NCBI RefSeq assembly: GCF_028858725.1
Contig: NC_084772.1
Span: forward strand, 19,383,548 to 19,447,547
Reading direction: 5' to 3'
Length of the DNA stretch: 64,000 nt
Source: Colius striatus
Taxonomy: Eukaryota; Chordata; Aves; Coliiformes; Coliidae
Both the position numbers and the translations under genes were made by a program. How positions within the stretch are numbered: position 1 is the stretch's first letter; each line of letters starts with the position of its first letter. The notes beneath the pieces are model-generated. The model saw only the letters and a program-made list of their open reading frames with translations, was not told the DNA's origin and searched no databases. Shown here piece after piece: positions 24,716 through 33,953 of this stretch.

Positions 24716-25539
24716 GCCACCTCCTGTGAGCCGCCCCCTCCCCGCTCTGTGCAACAAACGCTTTGTAGAACGCCAACTGTCACTTTTTTTCTCTCCTGTA
24801 AATGCTCTTTTGAGTGAATCTTTTTTTCTTCTTCTTCTTTCTTTCTTTTTTTCCTCCCCTTTCTGTTGTTTTTGGGTTTCTTTTTTCCCCTTGCAACTAT
24901 GGGATAGAATGATAAAGGAAACTACCTTGGCTTTGTGCACAACGTAGCTTGTGTTGACTTTTGACTTTGCAGAATGAAGTCACTTGGTTGAACGACTCAA
25001 GTCTCGTGAATCACAAAACAAAATAGACACAAAACAAAAAGAATTGATCTGACTTACTGCTGAATGCGAAGATATTACACAGGGGATTTGCATTCGAGTC
25101 CCACTTTCTAATTGCGTAGTAGAGGAAAACCCTGCACCAGCAACAGAACTTGTAGATTTCTGTGAAAATGTTTTATCTTCAGTAAAAAAAAAAACAAAAA
25201 AAGAGAAAAAAACAATTAAAAAAAAAAAAAGGAAAAAAGAAAAAGCTCTCTCTGCTTCCCCAATAGTTCTTTTGATAAGTGGTAAAAAATATGAGATGGA
25301 AATGGTCCTGTGTGCTTTGAAAAGAAAAACCTCCACCCGTACAAGAGGCAGAGTTGCTGGTTCCTGATAGGAAGACAACATTTGAATAATGGTGTGATGG
25401 GAAACTGCTTTAAAGTACACATTGCAGATCAACTATTTGGAGTTAAGATGTTAGTCTATATAGATGGGTGATTGTAACTTTATTGCTATTAAGAAATTTC
25501 AAACTGCATTTATGCTTCTGTGTACATGAGGTAAAGAAA

Positions 25540-25545
25540 AATAAA
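25540..25545 (+). terminator. USP10: Proximal poly(A) signal AATAAA of USP10
   Basis: Canonical hexamer about 825 bases after the USP10 stop. The downstream region has T-rich stretches but no strong GT-rich element, so it is probably the weaker of two sites. Confidence 0.45.
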
Positions 25546-25680
25546 ACATGGGCAAAATAATTAAGATTGATATTTCTTTAAGTCTGCTTTGTTTAATTTT
25601 GCTGTCTGCTCACCTATAACGTTGAGTTCCTAATTGTACACAGTTTAGTGATATCTAGAAGTATAAAGTTGTCGCCCATC

Positions 25681-25686
25681 AATAAA
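25681..25686 (+). terminator. USP10: Distal poly(A) signal AATAAA of USP10
   Basis: Canonical hexamer. A GT-rich stretch (ggtatgtgtgtgggttttg) begins about 20 bases downstream, the expected arrangement for cleavage near 25700. Confidence 0.75.
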
Positions 25687-25911
25687 AGTCACAAAGTTGG
25701 TTTAAGGTATGTGTGTGGGTTTTGTTTTTCCTCGACTATCAATTCTACCCTTTGCTAACTCAGAAAGTTTTCCGTGGAGCACTTCCCCAAGGTGTAGGTG
25801 GTGTTCCCCAGATGATGTGTATTTGATGGGTTGTTCTTTTACAACTCCTTGAAGCTTAAGAAATGTTCTCATTTGGCACTAAGCTTTGAGAGGAGAAACT
25901 TTGAAGGGAAA

Positions 25912-25976
25912 CCTTGTGGAGTCTCCTCTGGAGATTCTCAGGAGCCACCTGGATCAGTTCCTGTGGGACCTGCTTT
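25912..25976 (+). mobile_element. Old CR1 fragment
   Basis: The segment tgtggagtctcctctggaga through cctggatcagttcctgtggg and acctgct matches the CR1 ORF2-end/3' UTR junction (VVESPSLE...DAFLCDLL region), on the plus strand. The usual terminal octamers are missing. It lies just beyond the USP10 poly(A) site. Confidence 0.65.
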
Positions 25977-28900
25977 GTTGCAATAAATTCCTCTAGCATT
26001 TCTTTCAGCTGGTTTCATTTTGTCTGGAATAGCCTGTCTGTCCAGGAGGTGGGTGAAAAGCCACGCTGGGTTTTTCAAGAGGAGGCAGCAGCCCTGTTCA
26101 GGTTTCAGCCCATGCCTGTTGGCGTGGGCATCCCTCCTGTGTTCTGCCCAAGTCAGGCTGCAACTGGTCATTTCACAGCAGTGGGAAAGGTGGTTTGTGG
26201 CTGCTTCTTGTGGGCAATCGTAGTGGAGGGCAGTTGTGGTGGATGTGCCATTCCTGCAGCAGAAACAAAACTGACTTGCCTGGGATGAGCTTGAGGCCTG
26301 CTGAATAAAGGCCTCTTGATTTGCCCTCTGGCTTTTCTAGCCTCTCATCGAATGATTGAGAGCTCAGGACTTTCCTGCCTGTGAATCTCCTGGTGATGCC
26401 ATTGCTGTGTCAGGATGAGTGTGCTGCCCAGGGACTCTGGCAGCAAAGAAGAGTGTTTGGGGTGGACCTGTTTTGCCTTCTCCAGGTTAGTGGTCTGCTG
26501 TCTTGATTTACTAGACAATGTTAACTTCATATCACTACCACAATCCTGATGCTGAGAGGACTTCATGGTATTCCGTCAGTTGTGGATATTCCAAGGTACA
26601 GTTATTTTTCTTCATTGATCAGCAAATGTTAGTAGTGTTTTCTGATCTGAAAACTGGGACTCAGACACTATTCCTGATTTTTGGTGACATTCCACCAACC
26701 TTGCAACAATTTCCTTCCCAAAGCTTGTCTTGCTTTTCCCCAGAGGCAGGGAAAACCTCAGCTCCTGGCTGCTCCCTGGGCGCACTGGGGCTGCTGGGGC
26801 AGCATGCCAGGGCCCAGCTGAAGGGCTGCTGCTTCCAGGGTTTCCCAATGCAGGGCTGCCCGTGCTGGGAATTACCCCAGGACCAGTGCTGGTGAGACAC
26901 TACTGCTGCTTTGGGTTTGTCATCTGGGCTCAGGGTCCCAAATGGGAAAGAAACTGGATTTTGAAATGGCTGTTCTGAACTGGGTGTTATTCATGTCCTG
27001 TTCCTGCAGCCTGCTTGCAGTCATTTGCTGTACTGCAGGAATCCTTCTCTTTGATTTTTCCTTTTCTGTGTTGCGTATTTACTTGTACCTCCATGGATTG
27101 GGAAAAGGTGATGTTAGTTTCCAGTAGTGTAACTGTTGGAACTAGACTAGTCCAGGTAAAGCTGGTGGTGATCAGTAATTAATACAGTACTTGACACTAG
27201 GTCCTTGGGTTTTAACTGGGTGAGGGGGTTGGCTGATAGCTTTTAACACATGTTATTCAAGAAAACTCAGGGTTGGAGTTTGTGAGTAGGACATGGGGTA
27301 TATTTAGTAGAAACAAATCTGAGCCCACGTTGTTGGTTTTCTCTAGCACTAACCAGGCTCTTGGGGTGAGGGCTTAACAAAGCTTTTCCTCATTGCAGAT
27401 GTCTTAACCAGCTGTGGGTGGCCTTTGTCATACAGCTGTGTTAAAAACATGCTCTGCAGTCCTTTTTATTTGGGGGGAATTGTTGCTGTTTGCAGCCTTG
27501 CAAGGCTTTCCCAGGACTTGGGGATTTGTGTTGACATGAAGCTCAACTTGTTGCCATCTGAAGTGTTGAATGTTGTGATCTTCAGGAAAGGAAACGCTGC
27601 ATTAGGCCGTTTCCCTGTGAATAACGACACGAGTCTTGGTTATAAGTGACTCACGAGCTTCGGAAATGATAGTGTTTGACCCAAAGCAGACACCTCTTTG
27701 CAATGAGCAGTTTTGAGTGGAGTCCAGCACAGCAGCAACAGCTTAACAAGGGTAAAAGTGAAGGAGAGAGGAATAGGATGAGAAAGAAGGAACCAGTGTG
27801 CAGTTAATTAGCATTATTTCATTTAGCTGTGCTTGTGCTGCTGCTGAGTTGCTGAGTATGTGGGGATTAATACAACAATATTTCAACTACAGTTTAATCA
27901 CCTAATAGAACTTTATCCAATATGAGTATCCTGAGAACATCCTGTTTGATTCTTTTTGCTATCAGGAGCTCCAATGGTTTTTCTCATATCCCCTAGGGTA
28001 AAAGAACAGAAAAAGAGATTCTGTCTCAAGTTGTGGTGTACAACTCTAGACCTCTCCTGTTCACAAAAGACCTTTATAGACATCATAAAAGTTGTCAAGG
28101 TTGGACTAGGTTAAGGGGATATATTCAGTGCATTGGGTTCCACTTGATGGGAACAGGTTACAAATGTTATTAAGGATTTTAAAGACAAGGCAATGAGCAA
28201 TTGCTAGCTTAAAAAGTGTTGAAATGGTCTCTTGGAACCAACTGGGGTTTGTTCAGATGGTGTTGGTTTTGATTCGTTTTTCACAAAGGATATTACAAAT
28301 GCACTTGTTGCTAAAAGGTGTTTTCTGCAGTGGATTACTCAAGGGAGGGGGAGGAAGGAGTAAAAATGTCTGTGGCAACAGTCTGATGCAAACACATAAC
28401 CATGAGTTTTATTTTCTGGGTTAAACTCCTCCCATGGTTGCAAAACGGGGATTTTGCAGCCTTTTGGTCATTTGCTTTGCCTGCAAGTGATTATGCAAAA
28501 GGCAAGAAAAGCCAAACCCCAGTGCTGAAGACAATCCCCAGTCTGCCATCCAGCTGGGGCTGCTTCACTGCTTTCAATCCAGGGCTCAAGAAATGGGCTT
28601 TATTTTCAAAAGGCACGTTGAGACTTAAAGTTTTCAAAACTAAACTCACACTAGTGTGAATCCAAATGGCTGTTAGAAAAATACCTTGCACTGGAGGCTG
28701 GGTCTGCGTGAAGGATGAGTTGATGGGATGAGGGGAGAAAGATGGTGGAAAGCACGAGGTCTTTGGAAGGTGGTGGGGGTTTTGGCTTAGGAAAGCATGC
28801 TGCTTCATACTGTCTGCCTCAGATGGTGCCAGTCCTGAGGCAGGAGGGCCCAGGGCCACGTTGCAGCAGAGGGCACTGGTGGCACATGTGAGATTTGTGG

Positions 28901-30129
28901 TGTTGCAGCTCTAAAGCTGCTGCCAGAGTTGGCCTTTGGGGAGCTCCCAGGCTGTCAGCAAGGGGTTCCTCGTCACCAATTTCCTATCAGTCTTTTGGTT
29001 TGAAGGGCTGAGGAGTGTGCCTATGGCATGCAGGGCATGCTCCCAGGATCTTGGGAGATTCAGGCTATGTGAGTTTACTCCAGGCTATTCCTAATGACCC
29101 AAAGGATTTGGGAAAGAATTTGTATTAGCAAATAACCATGTGTAATGGCTGTGGAGCTTGTGATTGCAGTTCACCTTCTCCATTGCAGGGTGAAGTCTCT
29201 GAAAATGAGTATTGGAATATTTCTTCACTGTTTCAGTCTGCAGATCTGTACTGGTCACATTGGGATTCAAAAGGTGTGTTTCACTGTCTCTCACTGCAGA
29301 TGTAAGCAGGAAACATGGTGAGCTGTGATAACAAGGTTACAGTGCCCAGCAGTTCTTTTATTTGCTGCTGTGTGCTTGTTCCCTTGTCTTACTGACCTGA
29401 TTTTTTACCTGGGTGTTGATGAAACAGCAGAGGCATTAGGAAGTTTTGTGAGGAGTTTTTTTTGTCTTGCATGTCATCAGCAGATTAAATGTGTAGGAAA
29501 ACATTCTTTATTCTGAGAAGGAGGAAAAAGAAGCCACAGATGAACCCGGGTGGTCACAGCCCAGACTGCCCCAAACCAGGAGAGCAGAGAGCGAGTAGAA
29601 ATAGGAGTTCACAGTGCCAAGTATTAGTTGGTTTGGAGAGTAAAGCTATAAATGCCTGGCTTTCACTCCAGTCATCCATGCTGTTAATTCATCTGCTGGA
29701 GCAGCCTGTGGGTAATGCTGAGGTCAAGAGACTGGGGCATCTGCATCAAGCCCAGACAGGAAGGATGAAGCCTGAGTAGACAGCAGAGCAGAGGATGATT
29801 CCCCCAAACACGAGCATGGCCACGCTGCTGCCTGCCCAGTGCCCGTCAGCAGTAGCTCATGGGCTGCTGCTGATCTTCTCCAGCATACTCTCATTGGACA
29901 TGATGATGAGAACCAAGCTTCCACATGTTTCCTGTTGCCACTGGGTTTGCTTCATCCCTGTATTTCCCTTGTACTCCCTGTGCTCTAGAGCAGGTGTTGG
30001 CACAACAGCTTTGGGTCCCTCAGCCCATCCCTTGCCCCCACTCGTGTTTGGTGCTGTCCTTCCTGAGCTGCTGTTGGAGTAGGACAGAAAGGGAGTTGTT
30101 GAAGATGAAGACATGCTGTCTGCATGGTC

Positions 30130-30188
30130 AATTAGGAGGATATGGAGAAATCTGTGTTTCTTCCTATTCATTGGCTATTACATTAAAA
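30130..30188 (+). repeat. Direct repeat copy A (pair with 31461-31520)
   Basis: Core gtgtttcttcctattcattg followed by gctattacattaaaag. It aligns over about 60 bases with copy B, with a handful of substitutions and small gaps. The copies are about 1.33 kb apart and have the CR1 at 30921-31412 between them. Confidence 0.8.
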
Positions 30189-30920
30189 GCCTTCCCTCCT
30201 AATATATACTTATATATGCAGCCTGCTTTATGTGGCTTTTACCACACATGAAATGGAGACGTTATAATCAGGGCAGCCATAGCACTGAATGATTAAAAGT
30301 AACTTCTGATTGTTTTGGCTTTGGTCAGATGTATGACCTGAAACTGCTGACTCGAGACAGAATGAGGTGGATGAAAAGTCTCCTTCTGGGCTGTGCTCAT
30401 CCCTAAGCATAAACCATGTACAACTTACACAGTGAAAGTGTGCTGCTGTGTGTTCAATCAATCGATCAATCAGTGAAGTCTTTGTAAAGCAGCAGGGCTG
30501 ATGGAGAAGTCAGACAGCCCAAACCATCCCACAGGGATTAGTTTCCCATAGGAACAGCTGTGGAGATTACAGGGTGCTGCATTTCTCTCAAGATCTGGAA
30601 ATGATTTGCACATGGGTATGTGAGGTTAAAAATGAGTTAATTCAGCTTTCTGGTAATGGGAGTGAACGGCACCTTCCGAGGCCGTGACTCAGGGCTGTGC
30701 AGCTGGGTGGCTTTGGGGTGGCACCAGCGTTGCCCCTCGTTATTCAGGGGAATTAGGAAACCAGGGGCTGCAGTATCTTTCAACTGATGAAATAAGCCTT
30801 TTGCAAATAACAGCAAACTCGTTGATCCAGAGTGAATCAGAGGAGCCAAAACAAAAAGGAGGATGCAGTGATTTTCCAGTAAAGCAGTGCAGAACCTCCT
30901 GTCAACTCAGTTCTGCGTGG

Positions 30921-31412
30921 TCACAGAGTCACAGAATCTCAAGGGTTGGAAGGGACCTCGAAAGCTCATCCAGTCCAACCCCCCTGCCAGAGCAGCACCA
31001 CCTAGAGTAGGGCACACAGGAACTCATCCAGGTGGGTTTGCAATGTCTCCAGAGAAGGAGACTCCACAGCCCATCTGGGCAGACCCTGTCAGTGCTCCCT
31101 CACCTCAACAGGGAAGAAGTTTTTCCTTGTGTTTCTTTGGAGTCTCTTCTGTTTCAACTTGTAACTGTTGCCCCTTGTCCTATCATTGGCCATCACTGAG
31201 AACAGCCTGGAGCCATCCTCCTGTCACCCACCCTTTACATATTTCTAATGAGGTCACCCCTCAGTCTGCTCCAAGCCCTCAGCCTTTCATCACAAGGGAG
31301 ATGCTCCACACCATCACCTTTGTGACCCTGTGCTGAACTCTCTCCAACAGCTTCATGCCTTCTTGAACTGAAGGGCCCGGAACTGGACACAATATGCCAG
31401 ATGCAGTCTGAG
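30921..31412 (-). mobile_element. CR1 LINE fragment, 5'-truncated, diverged
   Basis: Starts tcacagagtcacagaatctc and gggttggaagggacctcgaa, the reverse complement of a CR1 3' end. It then runs through the gtgctccctcacctcaacag and ccttgtcctatcattggcca segments to degraded ORF2. It is a different, older subfamily from the two USP10 intron copies. A diverged 60-bp direct repeat flanks it at a distance (30130-30188 and 31461-31520). Confidence 0.9.
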
Positions 31413-31460
31413 CTGTCCAAATTGCACTGAATCACTCCTAGCAATGTAGAAGTGGGTTTT

Positions 31461-31520
31461 CCATTAGGAGAGTACAGTGAGATCCGTGTTTCTTCTTATT
31501 CATTGGCTGTTACATTAAAA
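31461..31520 (+). repeat. Direct repeat copy B (pair with 30130-30188)
   Basis: Core gtgtttcttcttattcattg followed by gctgttacattaaaag, aligning with copy A. The flanks beyond about 60 bases do not align obviously. Confidence 0.8.
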
Positions 31521-32149
31521 GGATGGAGTATGTGTTGTTGGTTCCCATACACAGTTTGTTTTGAGGTAAACAGAAACTCTTTGTAAATACAGCTGTGTGG
31601 GAGAATGTGGCTAGTGAGGAAGAGTAGCCAGAAACTGTGTTGTGGCTATACCAGGACTGGTGAGGACTGGCTCCCCCATGTCTCAGCTACCACTGAGTTT
31701 AAAAGCCACAGGTCAGAAACAGTGTTGGAGATATGGCCAAAGTGATGAGAATCTGCTGCTTCTAAAAAAATCCTCAGGAAAATGGTGTAAGAGCAGGTAT
31801 CAGCAGACATGACTTGGAGCTGACTTCAGAGGGGTTGTTTTCTTTGTTGCTGTCTCAGCTGCCAGTATTTGTTGCTTTGCTTGTGCACTGTTGAACAGGT
31901 TTCAGAAATATCATTCAGCTTTTTGGGCACTGCTGGGCAGCAGAGTATCTTGTAAGCTCCCTTCATGTAAATGGTAAATGAAGGTGACTGGTGGTTCACT
32001 CTAAGAGGTAAATACTGAGTATTTAGAAGAATGGAAGGACTTTTTCTGTCCCTAGAGAACTTTGGAGAGAGGACTAGACAGTGAATGTGGACAAATCACA
32101 GCTACCTTGCTTGGATGTGCCAAACCCAGGAGATGGGGCTGCCTGCCTC

Positions 32150-33480
32150 CATGCCAGGCCCTTGGCAGCGGGACCCCTGGGCTGGGGCTGGGTCCCCCAC
32201 AGTGACCCGGGACCAGGAGCAGCCGGACCCGCTCCCCCCGAGCCCCGCAGTGCTGCAGGACGGGGAGCCCGGAGCCTCCGGGAGAGGGGATGCCCGGACC
32301 CGCTCCCCCCGAGCCCCGCAGTGCTGCGGGACGGGGAGCCCGGAGCCTCCGGGAGAGGGGATGCCCGGACCCGCTCCCCCGAGCCCCGCAGTGCTGCAGG
32401 ACGGGGAGCCCGGAGCCTCCGGGAGAGGGGGTGCCCGGACCCGCTCCCCCGAGCCCCGCAGTGCTGCAGGACGGGGAGCCCGGAGCCTCCGGGAGAGGGG
32501 GTGCCCGGACCCGCTCCCCCGAGCCCCGCAGTGCTGCAGGACGGGGATCGTGGAGCCTCCGGGAGAGGGGATGCCCGGACCCGCTCCCCCGAGCCCCGCA
32601 GTGCTGCAGGACGGGGAGCCCGGAGCCTCCGGGAGAGGGGATGCCCGGACCCGCTCCCCCGAGCCCCGCAGTGCTGCGGGACGGGGAGCCCGGAGCCTCC
32701 GGGAGAGGGGATGCCCGGACCCGCTCCCCCGGGCACTCGGCCCCGCAGCATCCTGCTGCGAGCTGCTGTATTAGAGAGGTGCTGTAATACACTCGTGTTG
32801 TTATCATTCTGAGTTGAGAGGTTTTATCCTGTTTATTGAGGAGAGGAAAACAGAAAAAGGAACTTTGAGGCTGTCTTTTGCTCAATCGTTTCCTTCCACA
32901 GTGAGTAAAAGTGTGTTTCGCCGGCGGATGCAGACGCAGAGGCTGATGCCGAAGCTGGGGCTGGTTGTGCATGGGCTGTGTGTGGAAGAGGGGAGTTGCC
33001 TGCAGGGCTGCCCAGGTTTTGGTTCGCCGTGTTCCCCGGCAGCGCGGCTGCGGCGCGGAGCAGCGGGGCTGAGCCGTGTGTGTGCCCAGGCAGCGCCAGC
33101 GCTGGCAGAGCTTTGGGAGCAAACCCCGCAGGGTGAGCCATGTGCCTTTTCCCAGCAAACACCCGGCTCTGGGGAAAAAAACAAACCGAACCCCAAAGCG
33201 GGGCCAGCGTGGGGTCCAGGAGCTGCCTCGGGCCGGGAGCGGCTGCGCCCGCTGCGGGGTTTTCCCGTGGGAGGTGGGCAATGCTGATGTGGCAGCCGAG
33301 AGCAGACGCATGGCTTTAATCCCTCGCAGAGAAAAGCCCTCCGTCTTAGGTTCCCCGTCCGTCCCGCCCGCAGCCCGTGGCCGAGGCGTCGCGGTCCCTC
33401 TCGGCAGCGAGGACGATGCTCCCGAGCCCCGGCCGGGCTGCGAGCTCTGCCCGGGAGCTGCTGCAAACCCCTTCATAGCC
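32150..33480. promoter_or_regulatory. CpG-rich block (island-like) upstream of CRISPLD2
   Basis: High GC with frequent CpG, including the minisatellite and a non-repetitive CpG-dense part at about 33000-33480. It ends roughly 300 bases before the inferred CRISPLD2 first exon, so it probably forms part of its promoter region. The exact limits are by eye. Confidence 0.6.
32225..32735 (+). repeat. GC-rich minisatellite, 70-71 bp unit, seven copies plus a partial
   Basis: Units begin with ggacccgctccccc at 32225, 32296, 32367, 32437, 32507, 32577 and 32647, with a partial at 32717. The first two are 71 bp (an extra C) and the rest 70 bp. Copies are nearly identical; the one near 32547 has gatcgtgg in place of gagcccgg. 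Each normal unit contains the palindrome CCCGGAG-C-CTCCGGG. The unit has no stops in several frames and 70 is not a multiple of 3, so long spurious open frames arise on both strands. Confidence 0.95.
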
Positions 33481-33747
33481 CGCTCTGCCCTCCTCCTCCT
33501 CCTCGTCTTCCCCTCCCCGGGTGTTGTGTTACAGCCTTTGGGAGGATGGTCCTAATTTCCTGAGCCCCAACGACTATCTCTCCAAACTGCTGAGATCCCA
33601 AGCGACAGCCCTCTGCTCCTTGCTCCTTCCTTCTTTTTGTGGGTTTGGGGTTTTTTTGTGCTCCCCTTCCCCCGCCTTCTTTTCATTATTACTACAGGCC
33701 CATTGCCAAACGGGATGATCCAGGGTTGTCCTCTTTGCCTGGAGAGC

Positions 33748-33754
33748 ATAAATA
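33748..33754 (+). promoter_or_regulatory. CRISPLD2: TATA-like box of CRISPLD2 (inferred)
   Basis: ATAAATA within gagcataaataccac. It lies about 200 bases upstream of a perfect donor (AAG/GTAAGT at 33954) and just downstream of the CpG-rich block. This would put transcription start near 33775-33785. Inferred only. Confidence 0.4.
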
Positions 33755-33774
33755 CCACTGGGGAGCTGTGTGAG

Positions 33775-33953
33775 ACTGCAGTTGGTACGAGCTGCTGAGC
33801 TCAGACCTCACATTCCTCCCATCCCCTAAGGCTTATTTCATCTTTTTTTTTTCCTCCCCCCTCCTCTAACTATTTCAGACATATAATTTATTTTCCACAA
33901 GCAAGACTTGGAGGAGCTACAGTTTCCTGGGGACTTGGAAATACTCAGCTAAG
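33775..33953 (+). other. CRISPLD2: CRISPLD2 noncoding first exon (inferred)
   Basis: Sequence between a TATA-like box and a strong donor, with exon ending aaactcag..taag and then GTAAGTG at 33954. It contains no CRISPLD2 coding sequence. A noncoding 5' exon is needed because the coding exon at 37998 is preceded by a splice acceptor. The start is approximate. Confidence 0.45.

Larger units (their letters stand above)
24716..25703 (+). other. USP10: USP10 3' UTR (end inferred)
   Basis: Noncoding stretch from the stop to the second poly(A) signal. It contains a long pyrimidine-rich tract (about 24819-24890, mostly T with CTT repeats) and an A-rich tract (about 25182-25246) that are mutually complementary in composition. 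The 3' end is inferred from AATAAA at 25681 followed by a GT-rich element at 25708-25730. No cDNA is available to confirm it. Confidence 0.7.
25704..33740. other. Intergenic region between USP10 and CRISPLD2
   Basis: About 8 kb with no convincing gene. It contains two CR1 fragments (25912-25976, 30921-31412), a diverged direct repeat, and from about 32100 a CpG-rich block with a 70-bp minisatellite. Open frames here show no family signature and several arise from repeats or high GC. Confidence 0.7.

Noticed and set aside
28491..28859. 122-codon minus-strand open frame in the intergenic region
   Set aside because: No family similarity that I recognise, no promoter or splice pattern; within expectation for chance.
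32225..32735. G-quadruplex formation by the minisatellite
   Set aside because: Runs of three or more G are present, but loops between successive runs are mostly too long for a canonical quadruplex; the hairpin is the better-supported structure.
32081..32812. Plus-strand open frames of 165-243 codons over the minisatellite
   Set aside because: Same cause: repeat-driven open frames with periodic low-complexity translation and no family signature.
32052..33476. 474-codon minus-strand open frame, the longest in the window
   Set aside because: It runs through the 70-bp minisatellite and the CpG-rich block. Long open frames occur there in several frames on both strands because the GC-rich unit lacks stops and is not a multiple of three. 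There is no domain, and Pro/Gly/Ser/Arg composition dominates.
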